From Pseudomonas sp. ATCC 13867 (GTDB taxonomy: Bacteria > Pseudomonadota > Gammaproteobacteria > Pseudomonadales > Pseudomonadaceae), in assembly GCF_000349845.1 (NCBI RefSeq), contig NC_020829.1, positions 5,632,308-5,696,307 on the forward strand: DNA of 64,000 nucleotides, read 5' to 3'. Under the pieces are notes generated by a model. The model saw only the letters and a list, made by a program, of their open reading frames with translations. It was not told the DNA's origin and ran no database searches. The stretch's first letter is position 1; the number at the start of each line of letters is the position of its first letter. Shown here one piece after another: positions 10,228-18,546 of this stretch. Made by a program: the position numbers and the translations under genes.

Positions 10228-11836
10228 TCAGAAGAAGAGGTCGACGCGGAAATACACCGGGTGCTCGCGTCGCTCGATGATGTCGGGGCGCTCCAGGGAG
10301 CGCGCCAGGGTCACAGAGGCGGCGGCGTACTGCCCGCGTGCGCTGAACTCCAGGCCATGGCCGCTCATGCGCCCGGAGAGGCCCGGGTTGTATTGGCCGT
10401 GCTCGATGACGCCGAAGTCGTAGGCATAGGCCACGCCGTACTCCTGCACCCAGGGCAGCAGCGGCTCCCAGGTCACGGCGCGGCGCCAGCGCAGCTGATT
10501 GCGCCAGTAGTAACCGGAGTCGCCGGAGAGGGTCTGGTCCTTGAAGCCGCGGATCGAACTGAGGCCGCCCAGGCTGATGCGCTGCGGGCTGTAGAGCACG
10601 TCTTCACTGTGCTGGCCGGTGGCGAGGCTTTCGAAGCTGAAGGCTTGCTCCCACAGCGTGAACGGCTGCAGGTAGCTCAGGGTCAGGCTGTACTTGTTGT
10701 AGCGGGCAGTGGGGCTACCGTGCGGGGCGTCGTGGTCGTCGTCCTGCGCGCCGAAGGCGCCGACGCCGCGCTGCCAGCCGATGTCGGCGTTGACGAAGGC
10801 GCTGCCGACGCGCCGGCCGTGGTTGAAGCCCAGGCTGAATTCGCTGAGGTGGGTGCTGGAAACGTCGAGCAGGGTGTCGTCGATGTAGTTGCGCGTGCGC
10901 TGGTGGCTGAGGCCGAAATTCACCCCGGTCTTGCTCACGTCGTCGCGGAACAGTACGCGCTCGGCGCCCAGTTGATGGGTCTCGTTGTCGCCGTCGTACT
11001 TGAAGGCGAAGCCGGCGTCCTCGTTGCGGGTGCGGTAGTAGTTGCGGCTGTAGCTGTAGTTGAAGGTCCACCAGCCGTAGGGAACGCTGTACCACAGGCT
11101 CTGGTTGTCGGAGTGCTTCCAGTGGTCGCTGACCACATCCTCGCCGTAACGCAGGCCGAACTGGTCGGCCAGGCCCAGCGGGCTGTCCCAGTCCAGCCCG
11201 ACACCGGCCTGCTGTTCACCGGAGGTCGAGTCGCCGTTGTTGTCGCGGCTGGCGCGAGGGCAGGCGGTTGATCTGGTCGACCAGTTGTTCCAGGTCGCGC
11301 AGGTTGAGAATTTCGCCGGTGGCGCCGGGAAAGGTCATGGCCAGCTCGCGCTCGCTGGCCAGCTCCGATTGGTCGAAGCCTTCGAAGCGGCCCTCGACCA
11401 CGATGATCTTCAGCTCGCCGCTGGAGAGGTCCTGCTGCGGCAGGTAGGCGCGGGTAGTGACGAAGCCGCGCGAGAGGTAGTGGTCGGTGATGCCCTTGAG
11501 CAGCTCGTTGAGCTGGTTCACGCCCAGGCATTGACCCTGGTACGGCGCCAGCAGCGCTTCGCGCGAACGCGCGTCGAGGTGCTCGGCACCTTCGAGGCTG
11601 ATGCTGCGGATAGTGAAGCAACGGGTGTCCGGCGCGGTGGTCGGCGGCGCCTCGGCCGGTGCCTTGCCGGGGAGCTGCTGGAGCTCTTCCAGGCGCTGGC
11701 GCTGTTCGCGCAGCAGTTGTTCCTGGCGCTGGCGCTGGAGGTCGTTGTCACCCGGCGAGGGGAGTGGCGCGGCAAAGCTTGCCGAGGCACAGCAGAATGC
11801 CAGGAGAGGCATCCAGCCACGGTAGATAACGTGCAT
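10228..11836 (-). pseudogene. cdiB: CdiB/FhaC-type outer-membrane transporter, broken by internal deletion and frameshift
   Basis: Two adjoining minus frames together encode a TpsB transporter of the Omp85 superfamily, which would export CdiA. The 5' part (11836 down to 11216) starts MHVIYRGWMPLL, has a signal peptide ending near SFAA, a Gln/Arg-rich helix linker and a POTRA domain beginning CFTIRSISLEG. It reads into INRLPSRQPRQQ and stops at 11216. The 3' part (frame ending 10228) reads ASRDNNGDSTSGEQQ onward through the beta-barrel and ends in Phe (VYFRVDLFF), as expected for an outer-membrane barrel. The segment that normally links the two parts, roughly 25-40 residues at the end of POTRA2 and the first barrel strand, is absent and the frame changes near 11246-11256. 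Start 11836 was chosen over upstream Met codons because the signal peptide begins there. An assembly error remains possible. Confidence 0.85.
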
Positions 11837-12002
11837 CCTTTCGATCCCTATCATCTGCCCAACCGGACAGCCCACCCCAAAAGGTCGATAGGATCATAAA
11901 TGATACATGATACCCATAAGCCATCATCTTTTCAGGATGTAAGCATTTTCCCATTTTTATGGGAATTGACGCACAGGAGGGCTTCTCCTGCCCGCCCATC
12001 TG
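11837..12002. other. AT-rich upstream region of the cdi locus
   Basis: This gap between cdiB and the next minus-strand gene is visibly richer in A/T than its surroundings, with repeated ATGAT/ATCAT elements at about 11894-11935 and a small CCCAT-TTTT-ATGGG palindrome near 11950-11966. It probably holds the cdiBA promoter reading leftward, but no convincing -35/-10 pair with 16-18 bp spacing was found. Confidence 0.4.
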
Positions 12003-12251
12003 TCACGGCCTGGGCACCAACGCCGGCAGCAGTTGGCGGGAGATCGCCTCGCGCACCGCGGGCAGCAGCGTGGCGTTGCCGGCGAGCATTTCTTCCACCA
12101 GGCGGCGCAGGGCCATTGAGCGCTCCGGGGTCAGGGCGCGGACGGCGTATTCGCAGGCCTGCTCCGCAGTGACATCCGGCGGCACGGCGAAGCCCAGCGC
12201 TTGCAGGCGTTCGCGGAAATCGTCCTGGTCGATCAGGTCGGCATGCATCAT
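12003..12251 (-). CDS. Small conserved hypothetical protein (82 aa)
   Basis: An 82-residue protein, start MMHADLIDQDDFRERL. The start at 12251 is chosen because AGGAG lies about 8 bases upstream (CAGGAGAACCGCC then ATG ATG); the longer reading from 12341 has no ribosome site. The sequence is mainly helical with acidic N-terminal and Arg-rich middle parts (ERSMALRRLVEEML), and has no signal peptide, membrane segment or recognisable catalytic motif. It lies between the cdi locus and the carnitine cluster and is separated from both. I do not recognise a family and propose no function. Codon use and composition match the neighbouring housekeeping genes. Confidence 0.6.
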   Translation of the reverse strand: MMHADLIDQDDFRERLQALGFAVPPDVTAEQACEYAVRALTPERSMALRRLVEEMLAGNATLLPAVREAISRQLLPALVPRP

Positions 12252-12410
12252 GGCGGTTCTCCTGGGAGCGGCTCGGGTTTCCATCGATTCTGGTAAGCCC
12301 GGCGAAGGGCGGCAAGCGCCCGGCCGACGGAATGTCCGCAACGGGCACGCACAGGTCGTTTTCGGCTAATCGCACGGGCAATCCGCCAGGCAGACTGCGA
12401 TCCATACGGA

Positions 12411-12510
12411 ACCTGCAAGCCTCACCGGCCCAGGCTTCACGCACACCGAGAGCCCGACACCGGCTCGCTTTGTCCCCTGTCACGCGTCGGGCGTCCCAGG
12501 GGATTTTTTT
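12411..12510 (+). ncRNA. Candidate small RNA with three hairpins ending in a terminator
   Basis: Three inverted repeats follow one another on the plus strand: AAGCCT/AGGCTT (417-422 and 432-437), GAGCC/GGCTC (450-454 and 462-466) and TCCCCTG/CAGGGGA (473-479 and 497-503), the last followed by seven T. No plus-strand gene lies upstream to use this terminator, which argues for a separate short transcript. No open frame with a ribosome site is seen and no promoter was clear. It matches no named RNA that I recognise. The 5' end is unknown and may lie further left. Confidence 0.4.
12473..12510 (+). terminator. Rho-independent terminator (plus strand)
   Basis: A 7-bp stem TCCCCTG / CAGGGGA with a 17-base loop is followed directly by TTTTTTT. 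Read on the minus strand the T-run is on the wrong side, so it does not serve the esterase operon that ends at 12577. Confidence 0.6.
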
Positions 12511-12576
12511 CGCTCGGCGCTGAGGCGATGTGCCGTTGGAGGCGTTCGCCGGATTTATGTTCGGTCAAGCGCTGCC

Positions 12577-13509
12577 CTAGCGCCCGAGAAAGCCCCGCAA
12601 CGCCTGGAAAATCGCGCGGTACAGGGCTTCCACCTCTTCCACGCCGCGAGCGCGCAGGCAGGCGTGTACCAGTCCGGCGCCGGCGAAATAATCCACCGCC
12701 ACGCCGGCTTCACCCAGGCGGTCGCGGTACAGCGCGCCGTCGTCGCGCAGGGGATCGGATTCGGCGACGGCGATGAAGGCCGGCGGCAGCCCGCGCAGGT
12801 CCGGCGCCAGCAGTGGCAGCGCGAGCGGGTCCTGCCAGTCGGCGGGGCGGGAAAGGTAGGCCGCCAGGTAGCGGCCAACGTCGGCGCTGGACAGCAACGG
12901 CGCGTCAACGCAGCTTGTGCGCGACGGTGTGTCGGCATTGCCCAGGGCGGGATAGATCAGCGCCTGCCCCCGCGGCAGCGTCTCGCCCGCATCGCGCAGG
13001 GCGAGGCAGAGCGCGGCGCTGAGGTTGCCGCCGGCGCTGTCGCCAGCCACCAGCAGGCGGCGGTTATCCACAGGCTCGCCCAAACCGCCGGCGAGCAGTT
13101 GCCGCCACACCGCCAGGCAGTCGTGCAGGGCGGCGGGATACGGATGTTCCGGCGCCAGCCGGTAGCTGACGGCGACCACCAGGGCGCCCAGCTCGGCAGC
13201 CAATTCCGCGCAGATCATGTCGTGGGTGCGCGCATTGCCCAGTATCCAGCCGCCGCCGTGCAGGTAGAGCAGGGCCGGCCAGCCTGCCACCGGGGGCGAT
13301 CCGTCGGGCCGGTAGAGGCGCAGGGCGACCAGCCCCTCGGGTTGCACATCGCGGATCAGCACGCCCTCTGGAGGCGGCGGGGCGAAGGCAACGGCCATGC
13401 GTTCATAGCCGTCACGCTGGGCGGCGAGGGAAGGGTCGGCCACGGCAAAGGCTTCCGTCCGGGCGATGAAGGCCTGCATGGCGTCGGACAGCGGGTAGTG
13501 GTGCGTCAT
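12577..13509 (-). CDS. Alpha/beta-hydrolase esterase of the hormone-sensitive-lipase family
   Basis: A 310-residue carboxylester hydrolase. HGGGW at residues 84-88 is the oxyanion-hole motif of family IV (HSL-like) esterases, and GDSAG at 156-160 carries the nucleophile Ser158. A downstream AESDP segment and a His in AGLVHACL supply the likely acid and base. There is no signal peptide, so it is probably cytoplasmic. Its ATG overlaps the end of cdhB by 4 bases (13506-13509), so it is translated from the same carnitine transcript. By position it matches the lipolytic gene I recall next to cdhB in P. aeruginosa. A role in releasing carnitine from acylcarnitines is plausible but only inferred from context. 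Confidence 0.88.
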   Translation of the reverse strand: MTHHYPLSDAMQAFIARTEAFAVADPSLAAQRDGYERMAVAFAPPPPEGVLIRDVQPEGLVALRLYRPDGSPPVAGWPALLYLHGGGWILGNARTHDMICAELAAELGALVVAVSYRLAPEHPYPAALHDCLAVWRQLLAGGLGEPVDNRRLLVAGDSAGGNLSAALCLALRDAGETLPRGQALIYPALGNADTPSRTSCVDAPLLSSADVGRYLAAYLSRPADWQDPLALPLLAPDLRGLPPAFIAVAESDPLRDDGALYRDRLGEAGVAVDYFAGAGLVHACLRARGVEEVEALYRAIFQALRGFLGR

Positions 13510-13988
13510 CGACGTTCGACCGGCAGGCCGATGGTGCGCCCGACGTAGTCCGGGCGCGGCAACGAGCGATGGGCTTCGGCCAGCGCCAGCACGCGCTCCA
13601 GCACCAGGCCTTCGAAGGGCGCCGAGCGCGCGCCGCCTTCGAGGTTCACGTGCAGCAGCATCTGCTCGCTGGCGGCCAGGGCGAGGTCTTCGTTGGCGCG
13701 GTGCAGGCTGTGGAAAACCTGCAGGCGCTTGCGGTCGTGGGCGATCAGCTGGGTGCGCACTTCAACTTTCTCGCCTTCCTTCACCTCGTGCAGGTAGTTG
13801 AGGTGCACTTCGAGGGTGAACAGCGAGTCGTTGGTCGCCGCGCGGTGTTCGGCGTCGAGGCCGAGGTGGTCCATCAGCGCGTCGGTGGCATGGCTGAACA
13901 GCAGCAGGTAGAAGGCATCGCGCAGGTGGCCGTTGTAGTCGGTCCACTCGGCGAGGATGGGGGTTTCCCAGGTTTTCAGGGCGTGCAT
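13506..13988 (-). CDS. cdhB: Betainyl-CoA thioesterase (hot-dog fold)
   Basis: A 160-residue acyl-CoA thioesterase of the 4-hydroxybenzoyl-CoA thioesterase type. The N-terminal TDYNGHLRDAFY matches the family motif with catalytic Asp before an Asn-Gly-His turn, and the length fits a single hot-dog domain. In carnitine breakdown this enzyme hydrolyses betainyl-CoA to glycine betaine and CoA. The gene sits between cdhA and the esterase, overlapping the latter by 4 bases, and shares the minus-strand transcript with cdhA and cdhC. The specific substrate is assigned from the cluster, since hot-dog sequences alone do not fix it. Confidence 0.85.
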   Translation of the reverse strand: MHALKTWETPILAEWTDYNGHLRDAFYLLLFSHATDALMDHLGLDAEHRAATNDSLFTLEVHLNYLHEVKEGEKVEVRTQLIAHDRKRLQVFHSLHRANEDLALAASEQMLLHVNLEGGARSAPFEGLVLERVLALAEAHRSLPRPDYVGRTIGLPVERR

Positions 13989-14002
13989 GGCGCGGCTTCC
14001 GT

Positions 14003-14040
14003 GAGGCCCTCACCCCAGCCCTCTCCCGGAGGAAGAGGGG
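14003..14040. repeat. GAGGGAG/CTCCCTC-type hairpin repeat between cdhB and cdhA
   Basis: A CCAGCCCTCTCCC arm followed by GGAGGAAGAGGG forms a short imperfect hairpin. A closely similar sequence occurs at 18239-18277, and a related C-rich/G-rich hairpin at 53185-53207. It looks like a dispersed intergenic repeat of pseudomonads. Confidence 0.55.
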
Positions 14041-14070
14041 GCGGTTCGGAGCGGGTGATGAACCGTGAGG

Positions 14071-15036
14071 TTAGTCGGCGAAGGCGAAGCCGTGTTCCGA
14101 CTTGGTGTCCCTGATGGCGCCAAGCACCGCCAGCAGGCAGTCGTCGCGGTAGCGTTCCAGCTCGGCGATGCTGCGGCTGCCCTGCTGCTCGGCGGTGCCT
14201 TCCACCACGCGGTCGATCAGGGTGTCGGTCAGCTCGGGGGCCGGCAGGTAGGTCCAGGGCAATTGCAGCGCCGGGCCGAACTGCGCCATGAAGTGGCGCA
14301 TCCCGGCATTGCCGCCGGCCAGGGTGTAGGTGAGGAAGGTGCCCATGAAGGACCAGCGCAGGCCGGCGCCGAAGCGGATGGCGTCGTCGATCTCGCCGGT
14401 GCTGGCGACGCCGTCGTTGACCAGGTGCAGGGCTTCGCGCCAGAGGGCTTCGAGCAGGCGGTCGGCGATGAAGCCGGGCACTTCCTTGCGCACGTGCAGC
14501 GGGCGCATGCCGAGGGATTCGTAGACCTGGATGGCAGCCTGGATGGCTTCCGGCGCGGTCTTCGCGCCGCCCACCACTTCCACCAGCGGCAGCAGGTAGA
14601 CCGGGTTGAACGGGTGGCCGACCACGCAGCGCTCGGGGTGCGTGGCGTCGGCGTAGAACTCGCTGGGCAGCAGGCCCGAGGTGCTGGAGCCGATCAGGGC
14701 GTTGGGCTTGGCGGCGGCACTGATCCTGGCGTGCAGCTCGCATTTCAGGTCGAGGCGTTCGGGGGCGCTTTCCTGGATGAAGTCGGCGTCGCGCACGCAC
14801 TCCTCGACGGTGGCGACGAAGCGCAGGCGATCGGGCGACGCGCCGGGGACGAGGCCGGCCTTTTCCAGCGCCGGCCAGGCGTTGGCGATGCGCGCGCGCA
14901 GCGCGGCTTCGGCGCCGGGAGCCGGGTCCCAGGCGATGACGTCGAGGCCGTGGGCCAGGGCGCGGGCGACCCAGCCGCTGCCGATGACGCCGCTGCCGAG
15001 GGCGGCGAAGGTCTTGATGTGGGTGATGAAGGACAT
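14071..15036 (-). CDS. cdhA: L-carnitine dehydrogenase
   Basis: A 321-residue NAD-dependent dehydrogenase of the 3-hydroxyacyl-CoA dehydrogenase family. The start [14 protein letters not shown] at 15036 has GGAG about 10 bases upstream; the longer frame from 15063 lacks this. The Rossmann loop GSGVIGSG lies at residues 14-21, followed by an Asp (VIAWDP) suited to NAD. A family-typical HPFNP occurs near residue 143, and the C-terminal helical domain begins after [11 protein letters not shown]. It oxidises L-carnitine to 3-dehydrocarnitine, the first step of the pathway. Neighbours cdhC upstream and cdhB downstream make the assignment firm. A REPIN lies just upstream, between it and cdhC. Confidence 0.92.
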   Translation of the reverse strand: MSFITHIKTFAALGSGVIGSGWVARALAHGLDVIAWDPAPGAEAALRARIANAWPALEKAGLVPGASPDRLRFVATVEECVRDADFIQESAPERLDLKCELHARISAAAKPNALIGSSTSGLLPSEFYADATHPERCVVGHPFNPVYLLPLVEVVGGAKTAPEAIQAAIQVYESLGMRPLHVRKEVPGFIADRLLEALWREALHLVNDGVASTGEIDDAIRFGAGLRWSFMGTFLTYTLAGGNAGMRHFMAQFGPALQLPWTYLPAPELTDTLIDRVVEGTAEQQGSRSIAELERYRDDCLLAVLGAIRDTKSEHGFAFAD

Positions 15037-15070
15037 GGAAAGCGCTCCAACGAATAGGGGCATGGGCTTT

Positions 15071-15140
15071 TCGTAGGAGCGGGCTTGCTTGCGAACAGGG
15101 TCCGCAGCAGGGCTGGTTCGCGAGCAAGCTCGCTCCTACA
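15071..15140. repeat. REPIN: two inverted REP sequences
   Basis: Arm one (15071-15096) contains GTAGGAGCGGGCTTGC and arm two (15116-15140) the complement GCAAGCTCGCTCCTAC, 19 bases apart. This is the common Pseudomonas REP core. It lies between cdhC and cdhA. No RAYT transposase gene is present in the window. Confidence 0.85.
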
Positions 15141-15148
15141 GTTCAGGA

Positions 15149-16033
15149 TCAACGGGCCTTGAGGTTCATCTTCTTGCGCCCCTCGGCCGGGCTCAGGGCG
15201 CGGCCGCCCAGGCGCTCGATGATCTCGATGGCGCGCTCCACCAGTTGGCCGTTGCTGGCGTGCACGCCACGGTCGAGCCAGATGTTGTCCTCCAAGCCGA
15301 CCCGCACGTTGCCGCCCAGCAGCATGGCCTGGGCGACCATCGGCATCTGCGAGCGGCCGATGCCGAAGCCGGCCCAGGTGAGGCCTGGCGGCAGGTTGTC
15401 GGCCATCGCCTTCATGGTGGTGGTGTCCGCCGGGGCGCCCCACGGAATCCCCAGGCAGATCTGGATCAACGGGTCCTCCAGCAAGCCCTCCTTGAGCATC
15501 TGCTTGGCGAACCAGAGGTGTCCGGTGTCGAAGATTTCCAGCTCGGCCTTCACCCCCAGCTCGGTGATGCGCCTGGCGCCGGCACGCAGTTGGGCCGGGG
15601 TGGAGACGTAGATGAAGTCACCGTCGCCGAAGTTCAGGGTGCCGCAGTCCAGGGTGCAGATTTCCGGCAGCAACGCCTCGACGTGGGCCAGGCGCTCGAT
15701 CGGACCGACCAGGTCGGTGCCGGCGCCGAACTCCAACGGCCGCTCGCCCTTGCCGATCTCCAGGTCGCCACCCATGCCGGCGGTGAGGTTGATAATGACG
15801 TCGGTGTCGCTCTCGCGGATGCGCTCGACCACTTCGCGGTAGAGGTTCACGTCGCGGCTGGGCTTGCCGGTCTGCGGGTCGCGCACGTGGCAGTGGGCGA
15901 CGGTGGCGCCGGCTTTGGCAGCCTCGATGGCGGCGGCGGCGATTTCCTTGGGCGTGACGGGAATGGCCGGGTGCTTGCCGACGGTGTCGCCGGCGCCGGT
16001 CACTGCGCAGGTGACGATGACTTCGTAGTTCAC
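15149..16033 (-). CDS. cdhC: 3-dehydrocarnitine cleavage enzyme (BKACE family)
   Basis: A 294-residue beta-keto acid cleavage enzyme. The metal motif HCHVRD (near residues 47-52) and the TIM-barrel segments NLTAGMGGD and GLEDNIW are typical of the BKACE (formerly DUF849) family, at normal length. The family condenses a beta-keto acid with acetyl-CoA; here 3-dehydrocarnitine plus acetyl-CoA gives betainyl-CoA and acetoacetate. It is the second gene after caiX in the minus-strand operon, separated by 72 bases, and is followed by cdhA after a REPIN. Substrate is inferred from the cluster, which matches the order I recall for the P. aeruginosa carnitine genes. Confidence 0.92.
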   Translation of the reverse strand: MNYEVIVTCAVTGAGDTVGKHPAIPVTPKEIAAAAIEAAKAGATVAHCHVRDPQTGKPSRDVNLYREVVERIRESDTDVIINLTAGMGGDLEIGKGERPLEFGAGTDLVGPIERLAHVEALLPEICTLDCGTLNFGDGDFIYVSTPAQLRAGARRITELGVKAELEIFDTGHLWFAKQMLKEGLLEDPLIQICLGIPWGAPADTTTMKAMADNLPPGLTWAGFGIGRSQMPMVAQAMLLGGNVRVGLEDNIWLDRGVHASNGQLVERAIEIIERLGGRALSPAEGRKKMNLKAR

Positions 16034-16105
16034 GGTGGTACTCCTTCGTGTGGGCGAGCGGAACCCCTGCGCGGCGGGGCACAGGGCGTCCTGTAGGGGG
16101 AGGGG

Positions 16106-17044
16106 TTACTCGAGCGAGGCCCAGACGGCGGCGAGGCCATCCTTGCCATCGAAGGTGGTCACGCCGTCGAGCCACTTCCGCAGGGGCTCGGGATGCGCCT
16201 TGAGCCACGCCCTGGCGGCATCCACCGGCGGCGTGCGACTCAGGATCGGTTCCATCACCTGGCTGACCTGCTCGCTGCTGAAGCTCAGGTTGTGCAGCAG
16301 CCTGGCGACGTTGCCGCACTGCTGCTGGTAGCCGCCGGCAGTCATGATGGAGACGGTGGCGGCACCCTCGTTGGGGCCGAACACATCGTCGCTGCCGGTG
16401 AGGTATTTCATGTCGATCTGCAGGTTCATCGGGTGCGGTTTCCAACCGAAGAACACCACCCACTGCTTGCGCTTGATGGCGCGCTTGACCGCGGTGAGCA
16501 TGCCGGCCTCGCTGGATTCGACGACCTGGAAGCCCTTCAGGCCGAACTGGTCCTTGGCGATCATGGCGGCGGTGATGCGATTGGAGCCGCTGCCCGGCTC
16601 GATCAGGTAGATCTTGTTGCCCAACTGGTCCCTGAATTTCGCGATGTCGGCGAAGGTTTTCAGGCCGCCGTCGTAGACGTAGGCCGGCACGGCATAGGTG
16701 GACTGCGCATCGGCCAGGGTGGGCGGGGTGATGACGTCGATCTGCTGCTTGTCGAGGTAGGGCTTGGCGACCGGTTGCATGGTCGGCTGCCAGTAGCCGA
16801 GGAAGAGGTCCAGCTGCTTGTCGGCCATGCCGGCCAGGATGATCTGTTGCGAGGCGCTGGTCTGCTTGACCTGGTAGCCCAGGCCGTCGAGCACCGCTTC
16901 GGCGACGGCGCTGCTGGCCACCACATCCGTCCAGTTCACCGAACCCATGCGCACGTTCTGGCACTGCGCGGGCTCGGCGGCCCAGGTGGCGTTGGCGGCG
17001 ACTAACAGCGCTGCGCAGCCGACCGCTTTGATCGATAGCTTCAT
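16106..17044 (-). CDS. caiX: Periplasmic carnitine-binding protein
   Basis: A 312-residue substrate-binding protein of the OpuAC/ProX glycine betaine class. The start MKLSIKAVGCAALL at 17044 has GGGAG 7 bases upstream, and the signal peptide ends near ATWAAEP. The mature part has the two-lobed SBP pattern, with VNWTD near the start and FFGWKPHPMN, a Trp-rich stretch suited to quaternary-ammonium binding. No ABC permease or ATPase follows, so it presumably feeds a shared betaine/choline transporter encoded elsewhere, as known for CaiX in P. aeruginosa. It is first in the cdh operon and divergent from cdhR. Confidence 0.9.
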   Translation of the reverse strand: MKLSIKAVGCAALLVAANATWAAEPAQCQNVRMGSVNWTDVVASSAVAEAVLDGLGYQVKQTSASQQIILAGMADKQLDLFLGYWQPTMQPVAKPYLDKQQIDVITPPTLADAQSTYAVPAYVYDGGLKTFADIAKFRDQLGNKIYLIEPGSGSNRITAAMIAKDQFGLKGFQVVESSEAGMLTAVKRAIKRKQWVVFFGWKPHPMNLQIDMKYLTGSDDVFGPNEGAATVSIMTAGGYQQQCGNVARLLHNLSFSSEQVSQVMEPILSRTPPVDAARAWLKAHPEPLRKWLDGVTTFDGKDGLAAVWASLE

Positions 17045-17267
17045 GACATCTCCCACAAGGCCTTTGCGGCGTTGGTTATCGTTGTTTTTGTCATGCGGTC
17101 CCTCACGGGGGACTGGTCTTCACGTTACGCAGCGCCAGGCCGGGCGAATCGCACTGGTGCGACCTGCTCTTGCACGGTAGCGACCTCCCCGATTGCCAGT
17201 GCCGGCCAATTGCACTATGCCAATCGAACGCCACCCGACCGCCGCCCCGAATCGCACGGTATCCGCC

Positions 17268-18278
17268 ATGTCCCAAGACTTCTGGTTCCTGCTGTTGCCC
17301 GGCTTTTCCGTGATGGGTTTCGTCTCCGCCGTGGAGCCGCTGCGGGTGGCCAACCGCTTTCGCGGCGAGCTGTACCGCTGGCACCTGATGAGTCTGGACG
17401 GCGGTCCGGTATTGGCCAGCAATGGCATGTCGATGAACGCCGACAGCGGCCTGGAGGCACTCAAGCCGGGCGATACGCTGCTGCTGGTGGCCGGTTTCGA
17501 GCCGCTGCGCGCCAGCACCCCGGCGCTGCTGCACTGGCTGCGCCGGCTCGACCGCGCCGGCGTGATCCTGGGCGGCATCGACACCGGCAGCTTCGTGCTG
17601 GCCGAGGCCGGACTGCTGGCGCGCCAGCGCTGCACGGTGCACTGGGAGGCGCTGGAGGCCTTTCGGGAAACCTATCCACAGGTGCAGGCGACCCAGGAGC
17701 TGTTCGAGATCGACGGGCCGCGCATCACCTGCGCCGGCGGCACCGCGTCCATCGACCTGATGCTCGACCTGATCGCCCAGGACCACGGCCCGGCGCTGGC
17801 GGTGCAGGTATCCGAGCAGTTCGTGGTCAGCCGCATCCGCACCCGCCAGGACCACCAGCGCTTGCAGGTGGCCAGCCGCTATGGGGTGAGCAATCGCAAG
17901 CTGGCGCGGGTGATCGACGAGATGGAGCGCCACACCGAGCCGCCGCTCTCCACGCTGGAACTGGCGGAGCACATCCGGGTCAGCCGGCGCCAGTTGGAGC
18001 GCCTGTTCCGCCTGCACCTGCAGGACACCCCGTCGAACTTCTACCTCGGCCTGCGCCTGGACAAGGCGCGCCAACTGCTGCGGCAAACCGACATGAGCGT
18101 GCTGGAGATCGGCGTGGCCTGCGGCTTCGAGACGCCGTCGTACCTGTCGCGCAGCTACCGGGCGAAGTTCGGGGTATGTCCGAGCCAGGACCGGGCGGGA
18201 TTGCGCAAGGTGGCGGGCAGTCATGACGTTGCGGCCAAGAGCCCCTCTCCCCAGCCCTCCCCTGAAGGGAGAGGGTAA
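17268..18278 (+). CDS. cdhR: GATase1-like AraC-family regulator of carnitine catabolism
   Basis: A 336-residue activator with an N-terminal DJ-1/PfpI (GATase1-like) domain (residues 1-180, starting MSQDFWFLLLPG) and a C-terminal AraC/XylS double helix-turn-helix (LAEHIRVSRRQLERLF and IGVACGFETPSYLSRSYR). The start at 17268 is chosen by the domain edge; no strong ribosome site is visible and Met codons at 17193 and 17217 are alternatives. It is divergent from caiX across 223 bases, where its operator should lie. In P. aeruginosa CdhR activates the cdh genes in response to carnitine. The last residues (KSPSPQPSPEGRG) are encoded by a dispersed C-rich repeat, so the C-terminus may have been extended by repeat insertion. 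Confidence 0.88.
   Translation: MSQDFWFLLLPGFSVMGFVSAVEPLRVANRFRGELYRWHLMSLDGGPVLASNGMSMNADSGLEALKPGDTLLLVAGFEPLRASTPALLHWLRRLDRAGVILGGIDTGSFVLAEAGLLARQRCTVHWEALEAFRETYPQVQATQELFEIDGPRITCAGGTASIDLMLDLIAQDHGPALAVQVSEQFVVSRIRTRQDHQRLQVASRYGVSNRKLARVIDEMERHTEPPLSTLELAEHIRVSRRQLERLFRLHLQDTPSNFYLGLRLDKARQLLRQTDMSVLEIGVACGFETPSYLSRSYRAKFGVCPSQDRAGLRKVAGSHDVAAKSPSPQPSPEGRG
18239..18277. repeat. C-rich hairpin repeat inside the 3' end of cdhR
   Basis: CCCCTCTCCCCAGCCC followed by GAAGGGAGAGGG forms a hairpin; it resembles the element at 14003-14040. Its translation provides the final dozen residues of CdhR. Confidence 0.55.
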
Positions 18279-18347
18279 TCTCAGCCACGAACGCTCAGAG
18301 AAGGACAGTAGCTCCTATTAATGGGGCTCAATTGCCGAGGCCGATAC

Positions 18348-18428
18348 TGTAGGAGCGAGCTTGCTCGCGAACCGCCCAGCACCGGAGCTTTCTGCGAACC
18401 CCGTTCGCGAGCAAGCTCGCTCCTACAG
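18348..18428. repeat. REPIN: two inverted REP sequences
   Basis: Arms at 18348-18372 and 18403-18428 are near-perfect complements containing GTAGGAGCGAGCTTGCTCGC. The loop is 30 bases. Same REP family as 15071-15140. Confidence 0.88.
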
Positions 18429-18546
18429 AACAACAAGAACGTCGTTTCACTATTGGCAATATCTGTGGGATCGCCGTCATTTACCTCAACCGGGGCCGGG
18501 CGGAGTATGGAGACCAGCTTCCAGCCTCACTGTCTTGGAGACCACC

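Larger units (their letters stand above)
12252..12576. other. 325-bp gap with a candidate plus-strand small RNA
   Basis: No protein gene is supported here. Both flanking genes are on the minus strand. The right part holds three successive hairpins and a plus-strand Rho-independent terminator, described separately. The left part (12260-12400) shows nothing definite. Confidence 0.5.

Noticed and set aside
15618..16964. Minus-strand 448-codon Arg-rich frame over caiX and cdhC
   Set aside because: Wrong-frame reading of two genes with well-defined families; composition is typical of out-of-frame GC-rich DNA.
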